In this document: one piece after another, positions 1-7,085 of the stretch
How the letters are laid out: each line of letters starts with the position of its first letter
How positions within the stretch are numbered: position 1 is the first letter of the stretch
Source: an uncultured Bacilli bacterium
GTDB taxonomy: Bacteria > Bacillota_I > Bacilli_A > RF39 > UBA660
DNA length: 10,945 nt
Direction: 5' to 3'
Assembly (NCBI GenBank): GCA_947624095.1
Contig: CANQIR010000027.1
Coordinates: 1-10,945, forward strand
Notes under the pieces: generated by a model
The model's input: only the letters and a program-made list of their open reading frames with translations
Told to the model about the DNA's origin: nothing
Database searches by the model: none
Made by a program: the position numbers and the translations under genes

Positions 1-1010
1 GAGAAGGAGAAACTCCTACTTGTTTAATTGATTTCTTTCCGGATGATTTTTTACTAGTAGTAGATGAATCACACGTAACTTTACCACAAGTAAGAGGAAT
101 GTATAATGGAGATAGAATGCGGAAGCAGACTTTGGTTGATTATGGGTTTAGATTACCTTCTGCATTAGATAACCGGCCTTTAAAATTTGAAGAGTTTGAA
201 AGTAAGATTAAACAAGCAATATATGTATCAGCTACACCTGGTGATTATGAGTTAGAGAAGACAGGTGGAGAAGTAGTAGAACAAATTATTAGACCAACTG
301 GATTACTTGATCCAACGATTGATGTAAGACCTACGGAAGGACAGATAGATGATATAATTGGGGAGATTAATGAAAGAATTAAGAGAAATGAAAGAGTATT
401 AATTACTACTTTAACTATTAGAATGGCTGAGGAGTTAACTAATTATTTAAAAGAAGTTAATATAAAGGTAGCTTATTTACATAATGAAATTAAGACTTTA
501 GAGAGAATGAAAATTATTAGAGAATTAAGATTAGGTAAGTATGATGTGGTAGTAGGGATTAATTTATTAAGAGAAGGTATTGATATACCAGAAGTTAGTT
601 TGATATGTATATTAGATGCTGATAAACAGGGATTCTTGAGAAGTAATAGGAGTTTAATTCAAACTATTGGTAGATGTGCAAGAAATAGTAATGGGCACGT
701 TATTATGTATGCTGATCAGGTAAGTGAAGCTATGGATATGGCTATTAAAGAGACACAAAGAAGAAGAAGTATTCAGGAAGAATATAATAAAGAACATGGT
801 ATAGTACCTAAGACAATTATTAAAGAGATTAGGGAAGTAATTAGTAATGAAGTAGATAGTAAAGATAAACAACCAGAAAAGATGAGTAAGAAAGAAAAAC
901 AAGATATGATGATTAAGATAGAAGAAGAAATGAAGAGAGCTGCTAAGGAATTAGATTTTGAAAGAGCTATGGAACTTAGAGATATTCTATTTGAAATGAA
1001 AAGTGAATAG
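1..1010 (+). CDS. uvrB: UvrABC excinuclease subunit B, 3' part (5' end outside window)
   Basis: UvrB is the DNA-damage-verifying helicase-like subunit of nucleotide excision repair; it is loaded by UvrA and recruits UvrC. The reading frame is open from position 3, so the gene starts before the window. Visible landmarks in order are the Walker B-type DESH motif (63-74), the helicase C-terminal domain with [16 protein letters not shown] and [13 protein letters not shown] (motifs V and VI), and a C-terminal UVR domain, roughly 900-1007, with the pattern [13 protein letters not shown] that contacts UvrC and UvrA. Motif VI has Cys where many UvrBs have Ala (IGRAARN); this is probably neutral. The gene ends with TAG. 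No intrinsic terminator for the plus strand follows, so read-through toward cas9 is possible. In many Firmicutes uvrA follows uvrB; here the CRISPR locus does. Identification is secure; only the N-terminal nucleotide-binding part is missing. Confidence 0.97.
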   Translation, partial: EGETPTCLIDFFPDDFLLVVDESHVTLPQVRGMYNGDRMRKQTLVDYGFRLPSALDNRPLKFEEFESKIKQAIYVSATPGDYELEKTGGEVVEQIIRPTGLLDPTIDVRPTEGQIDDIIGEINERIKRNERVLITTLTIRMAEELTNYLKEVNIKVAYLHNEIKTLERMKIIRELRLGKYDVVVGINLLREGIDIPEVSLICILDADKQGFLRSNRSLIQTIGRCARNSNGHVIMYADQVSEAMDMAIKETQRRRSIQEEYNKEHGIVPKTIIKEIREVISNEVDSKDKQPEKMSKKEKQDMMIKIEEEMKRAAKELDFERAMELRDILFEMKSE

Positions 1011-1020
1011 TTGTTATAAT
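991..1020 (+). promoter_or_regulatory. Candidate promoter for the cas operon
   Basis: A TTGAAA box (991-996, 5 of 6 to the sigma-A -35 consensus) and a perfect TATAAT (1015-1020) are separated by 18 bases. They overlap the last codons and stop of uvrB. Transcription would start near 1027 and read across the tracrRNA region into cas9, leaving a leader of about 145 bases. I saw no better plus-strand promoter between here and the cas9 start. This is a prediction from motif matches, and AT-rich DNA gives false -10 boxes. Confidence 0.5.
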
Positions 1021-1039
1021 AGTATTAAATTTAGGTAAT

Positions 1040-1063
1040 AAAAAAAGACTGACTACCAGTCTT
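1040..1063 (-). terminator. Intrinsic terminator of tracrRNA
   Basis: The inverted repeat AAGACTG (1045-1051) / CAGTCTT (1057-1063) has a 5-base loop. On the minus strand it is followed by a run of T (A on the plus strand, 1040-1046). On the plus strand the same hairpin is followed by CTCACAT with no T run, so it should not terminate uvrB transcription. Confidence 0.9.
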
Positions 1064-1135
1064 CTCACATAGGTGAGTATTTAGGCTTAAAGCTTTATTT
1101 TAACTTAACTATGTCATCTTGAATGGTGTCAAGAC
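1040..1135 (-). ncRNA. tracrRNA of the type II-A CRISPR-Cas system
   Basis: Positions 1107-1135 match bases 8-36 of the CRISPR repeat at 25 of 29 positions in plus-strand orientation, so an RNA from the minus strand is an anti-repeat. Three of the four differences (1118, 1130, 1131) become G-U wobbles in the crRNA:tracrRNA duplex; only 1133 is a real mismatch. Reading down the minus strand, the anti-repeat is followed by an AAG bulge (1106-1104) and TTAAAAT (1103-1097). That segment pairs with the repeat's GTTTTA, as in the Streptococcus pyogenes guide. Next come a short nexus-like hairpin (1093-1085, GCT/AGC), a 5-bp hairpin CTCAC/GTGAG (1077-1073 with 1068-1064), and a 7-bp terminator hairpin followed by U residues. 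Expected length is about 95 nt. A promoter in the right place and orientation supports transcription. The role is to pair with pre-crRNA for RNase III processing and to anchor the guide in Cas9. Confidence 0.93.
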
Positions 1136-1141
1136 AGTTAA

Positions 1142-1170
1142 ATTTTAACAATTTTTGAGGAGTATGTCAA
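1142..1170 (-). promoter_or_regulatory. tracrRNA promoter
   Basis: On the minus strand there is a perfect TTGACA (-35; 1170-1165), a 17-base spacer, and TAAAAT (-10; 1147-1142, 5 of 6). The predicted start is near 1135, exactly at the end of the anti-repeat. The -35 box lies between the cas9 Shine-Dalgarno sequence (GAGGAG, 1157-1162) and the cas9 ATG at 1172, so the two signals share the same few bases. Confidence 0.85.
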
Positions 1171-1171
1171 T

Positions 1172-4100
1172 ATGAATAAGAAATATAATATAGGGCTTGA
1201 TATTGGAACATCATCTGTAGGGTATGCAGTTGTTGAATCTGATAATCAAAAAATTATAAAATTTGGTAAGGACAGAAAGGCATTATGGGGAGTAAGATTA
1301 TTTGATGAAGCTGATACAGCAAAAGAACGAAGAAATTTTAGAAGTACACGTCGTCGTTATGATCGAAGAAGGTTAAGAATTAAATTATTACAAGATGAGT
1401 TTTCAGAAGAAATCAATAAAGTCGATTCTCAATTTTTTGATAAGCTTAGACAGTCTAAGTATTTAGAAAGTGATAGTAAAAATAAAACTATTAAAATTTC
1501 TTTAAATGATAAAAAAATGGTTAAAGATTATTATAAGAAATATAAAACTATATATCATTTACGAGAAAGATTAGTAAATGATACTGCTCAAGAGGATATA
1601 AGATTAGTTTATTTAGGTATTCATCATTTAATTAAATATAGAGGTAATTTTCTTTATGACGGATTAAATTTTAATATTAATCAACTATCTTTGAAAGATT
1701 TATTGATAGATGTATTTACTAGGTTTTCAAAGATGGGTTTAATTGATTATAGTGCTGACTCTAGTAACTTTGATATTGATAGATTTTCTAATCTAATTTT
1801 AGGAAACTTAAAAACCAATGTTAAAACTGATTGTAAAAAAATGCTGTTAGATTTTTTTAAAAATAATGTTTTTGCTAGTGAATTTTCTAAGTTAGTGGTT
1901 GGAAATAAATTTAGTATTGCTAAGTTGTTTGGTGTAGAATTTGTAGAAAATGATTTAACTATTAGTTTTGCTACAAATGATTATGAAGATAATTATTCTA
2001 AAATATGCGATATTTTAGGCGATAATATTGAAGATTTAGAAGTAATAAAAAACTTTTACAGTGCAATAGTATTGAAAAAAATATTCAGGGACAATGAAAA
2101 TAGCAGTATATCTTCTCTAATGGTAGAAAGATATGATAGGCATGGAAAAGATTTAAAAATTTTGAAAAATATTTTTAAAAATAATGAAAAAATATATTAT
2201 CAAGTTTTTAAAAGTGATAAAAATAATAAATGCCTTTATGAACAATATATAAATAATAAGATTCCTTATGATGTTTTTAAACGAAAAATATTTGAACTAT
2301 TTAAGGTAGTTGATTATTGCGAAGAAGGGATTATTTCTAGAATGGAAAATGAAGATTTTCTACCAAGACTTACTGAACCCAATAATGGAGCTTTTCCATA
2401 TCAATTAAATAGAGAAGAGTTAATAAAAATTATTGAAAACCAAGGTAAATATTATCCTTTCTTGTTAGAAATGATAGGTGGGACTTATAAATTAGTCAAG
2501 TTGTTAGAATTTAGAGTCCCTTATTATGTTGGACCACTGGTTTCAGAAACACAAAGTGAATTTGCTTGGATGGAAAGAAAAATAGATAATGTTAAAATTA
2601 CACCATATAATTTTGATGAAGTTGTTGATAAAGATAAAACAGCGGAAAAATTTATAAAAAGAAGTATTTCTAATTGTACATATTTACTTGATGAACCAGC
2701 ATTACCTAACAATTCAATATTGTATTCTAAGTTTAAAGTATTTAATGAATTAAAACAAATCCAAGTTAATGGCTATAAATTATCTTTGGAATTACAAAAA
2801 AAGATTTTTAATGATTTTATATGTAAAACCTCAGGTGTTATAACTGATAAAAAATTTAAAATATATTTGAATACTTTACCAGATTTTATAATGTATGGAG
2901 GAGACTTAAGAGTTTCTGGGTATTCTGCAGATAATAAATTTGCTAATAATATGCAATCATATTATGACTTTTTTGGACCTAGTGGAATATTTAATGGTAC
3001 TTCATATAGTGAATCTGATGCTGATATTATCGTTGAATGGATTACAATATTTAAAGATAAAGATATTTTAGAAAAAAGAGTAAATAAATTTTATCCTGAT
3101 TTAGATGAAAAACAGGTAAATCTAATTTTGAGTAAAAACTATAGTGGTTGGGGAAATCTTTCTAAAAAATTACTAACGGACTTATTTTACATTGATAAGA
3201 GAGATGGAACTGCTAAGTCTATTCTTAGTTTAATGGAAGATACTACAGAAAATTTTATGCAAATAATTAATAATGATGAATATGGATTTCAAAAATTAAT
3301 AAAAGAAAATAATACTAATTCAAAAATAAAAAAAGTTAATTATTCTTTGGTAAAAAATTTAGTTGCTTCTCCTGCAACTAAAAGAGGAATATATCAGGCA
3401 TTATTAGTTGTACAAGAAATTGTTGAATTTATGGGATATGAGCCGGAAAACGTTATTATAGAAATGGCTAGGGGAAAAGATACGAAAGGTAGAACTGATG
3501 ATAAAAAGAAATATTTAATAAACTTGTATAATAAAGCTATAGACAGTATAGAGAACTATGAACAATTAGTTGGACAAATAAATCATTATGAAAAAATAGA
3601 TAGTAAAAGATTATTTTTATATTTTATTCAAGAAGGGAAATGTTTGTATAGTGGTAAACCTTTAAGCTTAGAAAATTTAAATAGTTATGAGATAGATCAT
3701 ATCATTCCTAGATCATTAATCAAAGATGATTCCATTAATAATTTAGCTTTAGTTTATCGTGAATGTAATCAAAGAAAAGCTGCTAGTTTTATAGTACCAA
3801 AAGAATACCGAACTGAAGAAAATAAAAAATGGTGGGAACATTTAAAATCTTGTAATCTGATATCTGCTAAAAAGTTTCATAATTTAATTCGTGATAAATA
3901 TAGTGATGAAGATATAGAAGGATTTATTAATCGTCAATTGGTAGAAACTCGGCAAATAATTAAGCATGTTGCTAATATAGTTAATTCTTTATATAAGAAA
4001 ACGAAAGTAATATATTTAAATGCTAATTTGTCTAGTAGCTATCGTCAGAGATATGAAATCTTCAAATACCGAGAAATTAATGATTATCATCATGCTCATG

Positions 4101-5140
4101 ATGCGTATTTGGCAGCTGTTCTTGGAGAATATAATGAAAAGTATTTAAAGAAAAATATTGATTTTGAAATGATTAAAACATTAAATGAAAGAATTAGAGG
4201 AAGTGCTAATTATAAGTATTTGAAATATGGTTATGTTATAAATAGTTTAGATGAATCTGTTAATGATGTTATTACAACTATGGTAAATAATAAAAATTTG
4301 CTTTCATTTGATGCTAAAAGATTTAATGAATTAGTAGAAAAAACTTTATACAGAAATGATATTATTATTAGTAGGAAAACAGAAATAAAAAGTGGCAAAT
4401 TTTATAAAGAAACAATTTATAAAAAAGGTGAAGGAAAAATTGCATTGAAGAAGGATATGCCTCCTGAGTTATATGGTGGATATAATAATGTTGATACATC
4501 TTATATGACACTTATTAAAGTTGATGGTAAAACTAAATTAATCGGTATACCAATTGAGGTGGCAGTTAAATCAGAAAATAGTATAGACTTAAAGTATCAG
4601 TATATTAAAAACTTATTAAAAAAAGATTTTGAAATCATTAAAGATTTTATACCTTTTGATACATTATTTATTTTTAATAATCATCCAGTTTATATTAAAG
4701 GATATAGTATAGCAAATAAAAATTTTGAAGTTTGTAATGCTTATCAATTTAAAATAGATGCTTATAGATTAAAAAAATGGAAATATACATTGAACTATAT
4801 TTTTAATGGTGTAGAGATTCCGATGGTTAATGAAGAACCGATAGTAGATGTATTAACACAGGAAAAAGAAATATTAGAATTTTTATTTAGCAAAAAAGAT
4901 GAGTTTCCTCTTTTAAAAAATGCAATCTATAATATTGAAGATGTGCTTAATATTGAAACTTTAAGTAATGATGATTTAAAAGTAATCATTAAGGAAATTT
5001 TTAAAATATATCATTGTAATAGTGAAAATGGAAATCTTAAGAATTATGGATTAGGTGATAGAATAGGTAGGTTATCTGGTAAATCTTTAAATGAGGGAAA
5101 ATTTATTTATTCATCCGTTACTGGCATTTATAGGAGTTGA
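1172..5140 (+). CDS. cas9: CRISPR-associated endonuclease Cas9, type II-A
   Basis: RNA-guided DNA endonuclease of 1322 residues (S. pyogenes Cas9 has 1368). Domains in order: RuvC-I with GLDIGTSSVG and D10; Arg-rich bridge helix about 51-75; REC lobe to about 700; RuvC-II with IIEMARG and E764; HNH with EIDHIIP, D842, H843 and N866; RuvC-III with YHHAHDAYL, H974 and D977; and a C-terminal PAM-interacting region. All of these match the S. pyogenes catalytic residues D10, E762, D839, H840, N863, H983 and D986 within a few positions, so both nickase sites should be active. The C-terminus carries DRIGR (R1297, R1300) and ends just after SVTGIY, about ten residues earlier than the S. pyogenes protein; its PAM cannot be read from sequence alone. 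The start is fixed by GAGGAG nine bases upstream. Cas9 also takes part in PAM selection during spacer acquisition. cas1 follows after two bases. Confidence 0.98.
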   Translation: MNKKYNIGLDIGTSSVGYAVVESDNQKIIKFGKDRKALWGVRLFDEADTAKERRNFRSTRRRYDRRRLRIKLLQDEFSEEINKVDSQFFDKLRQSKYLESDSKNKTIKISLNDKKMVKDYYKKYKTIYHLRERLVNDTAQEDIRLVYLGIHHLIKYRGNFLYDGLNFNINQLSLKDLLIDVFTRFSKMGLIDYSADSSNFDIDRFSNLILGNLKTNVKTDCKKMLLDFFKNNVFASEFSKLVVGNKFSIAKLFGVEFVENDLTISFATNDYEDNYSKICDILGDNIEDLEVIKNFYSAIVLKKIFRDNENSSISSLMVERYDRHGKDLKILKNIFKNNEKIYYQVFKSDKNNKCLYEQYINNKIPYDVFKRKIFELFKVVDYCEEGIISRMENEDFLPRLTEPNNGAFPYQLNREELIKIIENQGKYYPFLLEMIGGTYKLVKLLEFRVPYYVGPLVSETQSEFAWMERKIDNVKITPYNFDEVVDKDKTAEKFIKRSISNCTYLLDEPALPNNSILYSKFKVFNELKQIQVNGYKLSLELQKKIFNDFICKTSGVITDKKFKIYLNTLPDFIMYGGDLRVSGYSADNKFANNMQSYYDFFGPSGIFNGTSYSESDADIIVEWITIFKDKDILEKRVNKFYPDLDEKQVNLILSKNYSGWGNLSKKLLTDLFYIDKRDGTAKSILSLMEDTTENFMQIINNDEYGFQKLIKENNTNSKIKKVNYSLVKNLVASPATKRGIYQALLVVQEIVEFMGYEPENVIIEMARGKDTKGRTDDKKKYLINLYNKAIDSIENYEQLVGQINHYEKIDSKRLFLYFIQEGKCLYSGKPLSLENLNSYEIDHIIPRSLIKDDSINNLALVYRECNQRKAASFIVPKEYRTEENKKWWEHLKSCNLISAKKFHNLIRDKYSDEDIEGFINRQLVETRQIIKHVANIVNSLYKKTKVIYLNANLSSSYRQRYEIFKYREINDYHHAHDAYLAAVLGEYNEKYLKKNIDFEMIKTLNERIRGSANYKYLKYGYVINSLDESVNDVITTMVNNKNLLSFDAKRFNELVEKTLYRNDIIISRKTEIKSGKFYKETIYKKGEGKIALKKDMPPELYGGYNNVDTSYMTLIKVDGKTKLIGIPIEVAVKSENSIDLKYQYIKNLLKKDFEIIKDFIPFDTLFIFNNHPVYIKGYSIANKNFEVCNAYQFKIDAYRLKKWKYTLNYIFNGVEIPMVNEEPIVDVLTQEKEILEFLFSKKDEFPLLKNAIYNIEDVLNIETLSNDDLKVIIKEIFKIYHCNSENGNLKNYGLGDRIGRLSGKSLNEGKFIYSSVTGIYRS
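5132..5136 (+). promoter_or_regulatory. Shine-Dalgarno sequence that fixes the cas1 start
   Basis: AGGAG lies inside the last codons of cas9, six bases before ATG 5143. A longer frame could begin at TTG 5137, but that codon would directly abut the AGGAG with no spacing. ATG 5143 is therefore the likelier start. Confidence 0.8.
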
Positions 5141-5142
5141 TT

Positions 5143-6012
5143 ATGAGTTTTAGGACAGTAGTAATTACTAAACAATCAAAAATATCTTATAAAAATAGAT
5201 TTCTGGTTGTTAAATATGATACTGATGAAAAATATGTACATATGTCTGAAATAGATACAATTATTGTTGATTCAACAGCTGTATCTATTTCAGCTTATTT
5301 GTTAAAGGAAATATCGGATAATAAAATTAACATTATTTTTTGTGATGAAAATCATAATCCTTATGGTGAACTATCCTCTTATTACTCTCGTCACAATACT
5401 AGTAAAAAAATAAATGAACAGATTACGTGGAATAACAAACAAAAAGAATTAGTATGGCAAAAAATTGTGAAGAATAAAATAAGCAATCAAGCATTATTGC
5501 TAAAGAAACTGGATTCAGAATATTATGATGTTTTACTAGGATATATGGAAGAAGTAGCTATTGGTGATAAAACTAATAGAGAGGGTCATTCTGCTAAAGT
5601 TTATTTTAATTCTTTATTTGGTAAAAATTTCACTAGGCACAATGCTGATACTATTAATTCTGCACTGAATTATGGATATTCTGTATTATTATCTACAATT
5701 AATAAAGAAATAGTAAATAATGGTTATCTTACACAACTTGGAATTCATCATTGTAATGAATTTAACGAGTTTAATTTAGGATGCGATTTAATGGAACCTT
5801 TTCGAATTATAGTTGATAATTTTGTTTATTATAATAAGGAGAGAAATTTTGATTTATCATATAAATTAGATATAGTTAATATTTTTAATAATTTATACGT
5901 TTATGATGGTAAACGATATACATTAAAAGATGTTATTAGACTATATGTGAAAAATACTTTTGATTCATTAGAGAATATAGATAAATATAAGGATTTTATT
6001 TATGAGGGATAG
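5143..6012 (+). CDS. cas1: CRISPR-associated endonuclease Cas1, type II
   Basis: Integrase that, as Cas1-Cas2, inserts new spacers at the leader end of the array. The protein has 289 residues from ATG 5143, the usual length for type II Cas1. It begins MSFRTVVITKQSKISYKN, typical of the family. The metal-binding residues are E147 in REGHSAKVYF, a histidine in GIHHCNEFNEFNLG (H202/H203) and E218 in CDLMEPFR. The N-terminal beta-rich domain covers about 1-80 and the helical catalytic domain the rest. The start lies two bases after the cas9 stop, and the end overlaps cas2 by 11 bases, so it belongs to the cas9-csn2 transcript. No truncation or loss of an active-site residue is seen. Confidence 0.97.
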   Translation: MSFRTVVITKQSKISYKNRFLVVKYDTDEKYVHMSEIDTIIVDSTAVSISAYLLKEISDNKINIIFCDENHNPYGELSSYYSRHNTSKKINEQITWNNKQKELVWQKIVKNKISNQALLLKKLDSEYYDVLLGYMEEVAIGDKTNREGHSAKVYFNSLFGKNFTRHNADTINSALNYGYSVLLSTINKEIVNNGYLTQLGIHHCNEFNEFNLGCDLMEPFRIIVDNFVYYNKERNFDLSYKLDIVNIFNNLYVYDGKRYTLKDVIRLYVKNTFDSLENIDKYKDFIYEG

Positions 6013-6322
6013 AGCAATGCGGTTGTTAATATTTTTTGATTTGCCTAATGTTTATGCCAAAGATAGGAAAAATTATTTAAAGTTTAGAAAATATTTACTT
6101 AATGATGGTTTCTTGATGATGCAAGAATCGGTATATTCAAAGATAGTTTTAAATTCACAACAAGCAAAAGCTCTAACAAATAGGATTCGTGCTAATTCAC
6201 CAAATAAAGGGATAATACAAATTTTAATTATTACAGAGAGACAATATTCTAGTATTGAATATATAATTGGAAGTCATAATCAAAAGATTATTGATAGTGA
6301 GGATAGATTAATAGTTTTATGA
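6002..6322 (+). CDS. cas2: CRISPR-associated protein Cas2, type II
   Basis: Structural partner of Cas1 in the integration complex; a small ferredoxin-fold dimer. The protein has 106 residues, beginning MRDRAMRLLIFFDLP with the family aspartate at D13, followed by KFRKYLLNDGF and the QESVYSKIV strand. The ATG at 6002 was chosen over the internal ATG at 6017 because the extra residues align with the MSYRYMRM-like start of the S. pyogenes protein, and AAGGA (5989-5993) sits eight bases upstream. It overlaps the end of cas1 by 11 bases and shares ATGA with csn2, so translation of the three genes is probably coupled. Confidence 0.96.
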   Translation: MRDRAMRLLIFFDLPNVYAKDRKNYLKFRKYLLNDGFLMMQESVYSKIVLNSQQAKALTNRIRANSPNKGIIQILIITERQYSSIEYIIGSHNQKIIDSEDRLIVL

Positions 6323-6996
6323 AAATTATAGTAGAATACTTTGATGAAGAAATACTTTTATTAGAAAATAAAGTTTTTTGTATTGAAATACTTAATAAAA
6401 AAGTATTTTCAATGTTTGTATCCGATTTAATAAAAATCAAGTATGGTGATAATGTAGAAGAAATAAGATTTATTGAAGATAATGCAGATCTGAATTTAAC
6501 TGGAAAAATCGAAATTATAAATGATTTCTTTAATTTACAATATGATTCAAAAAAAATATTAACAAATATAAATAAATATTTATCTGATGAAATTAATTAT
6601 GAGGATAAAGAAAAACTTTTAAAATTATATAATAAATTGTTAGCAAGCTATGAGCATATTTTAAGTTCAATAGATTTGCCTTTAGAAATCGTTAATGATT
6701 GTGAAATAGAAAACATATTAAAAATGTTTAAAGTAAAAGTGAAAACTACTGATAATTTGTTGGAAAATTTATTACTTTTAATAGAATTGGAAAGTCTTTT
6801 AAAAATAGATAAAGTATTATTTTTTATAAATTTAAAATTGTATTTAACTGATAGTGAGTTGTTGGAATTTATAAAATATGCAATTTATAATAATGTTTAT
6901 GTAGTGTTAATAGATTCAATTATGTATGATAAAAGTATTTATGAAAATAAATTGAATATCGATGAAAATTTTTTTGAAGTTATGTCGACTAATTGA
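6319..6996 (+). CDS. csn2: CRISPR adaptation protein Csn2 (short, S. pyogenes-like subfamily)
   Basis: Csn2 forms a Ca-dependent tetrameric ring that slides on double-stranded DNA ends and is required for spacer acquisition in type II-A systems; it defines the subtype. The protein has 225 residues, close to the roughly 220-residue short Csn2 of S. pyogenes and unlike the longer (about 320-350 residue) variants. Family-like segments are VLFFINLKLYLT (166-177), the following helix LLEFIKYAIYNN, VYVVLID (193-199) and the C-terminal IDENFFEV. The degenerate P-loop of the P-loop-like fold is not recognisable as GxxxxGK, as expected. The ATG overlaps the cas2 stop (ATGA). No strong Shine-Dalgarno sequence is close, so translation probably depends on coupling. 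The stop codon lies within the array promoter region. Confidence 0.93.
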   Translation: MKIIVEYFDEEILLLENKVFCIEILNKKVFSMFVSDLIKIKYGDNVEEIRFIEDNADLNLTGKIEIINDFFNLQYDSKKILTNINKYLSDEINYEDKEKLLKLYNKLLASYEHILSSIDLPLEIVNDCEIENILKMFKVKVKTTDNLLENLLLLIELESLLKIDKVLFFINLKLYLTDSELLEFIKYAIYNNVYVVLIDSIMYDKSIYENKLNIDENFFEVMSTN

Positions 6997-7014
6997 CTGA
7001 TATTGTGTTATACT
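6985..7014 (+). promoter_or_regulatory. CRISPR array (pre-crRNA) promoter
   Basis: An extended -10, TG-T-TATACT (7006-7014), lies 18 bases downstream of a weak TCGACT -35 (6985-6990, 4 of 6). It overlaps the csn2 stop codon. A start near 7021 would give about 65 bases of leader RNA before the first repeat. A better-looking TTGACT at 6993 is only 10 bases from the -10 and cannot be its partner. Confidence 0.6.
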
Positions 7015-7085
7015 TTATTTGGATTGTTATTATGCATCATTCATTATTAGTTAACTATGCTAATTTGTTATGACATAGATTTGAG
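6997..7085 (+). promoter_or_regulatory. CRISPR leader with leader-anchoring sequence
   Basis: AT-rich noncoding DNA between csn2 and the first repeat. It ends ATTTGAG (7079-7085), which matches the leader-anchoring sequence known from type II-A systems such as S. thermophilus that directs Cas1-Cas2 to the leader-repeat junction. It also holds ATGACATAG (7070-7078), the exact reverse complement of bases 10-18 of the repeat. Orientation is confirmed by the decayed repeat at the opposite end of the array. Confidence 0.88.

Noticed and set aside
654-902. Open frame on the minus strand inside uvrB
   Set aside because: It is antisense to conserved UvrB motif VI and the linker, has low-complexity F/I/S composition and no ribosome-binding site.
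1045-1063. AAGACTG/CAGTCTT hairpin as the uvrB terminator
   Set aside because: On the plus strand it is followed by CTCACAT with no T run; the T run exists only on the minus strand, where it ends tracrRNA.
1136-1240. Long tracrRNA form acting as a natural single guide, as described in S. pyogenes
   Set aside because: No repeat-like segment is visible on the minus strand upstream of the anti-repeat, and the strong promoter starts the RNA at the anti-repeat itself.
2524-2712. Open frame on the minus strand inside cas9
   Set aside because: It is short, lies within the intact cas9 frame and has no independent start signals.
5137-5139. TTG as the cas1 start (two residues longer)
   Set aside because: It directly abuts the AGGAG at 5132-5136 with no spacing; ATG 5143 has normal spacing and gives the usual Cas1 N-terminus.
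7053-7067. Vestigial CRISPR repeat in the leader
   Set aside because: AACTATG and a nearby TTTG match repeat bases 8-22 at 12 of 15 positions, but the flanks do not match and the distance to repeat 1 (40 bases) does not fit the 66-base period.
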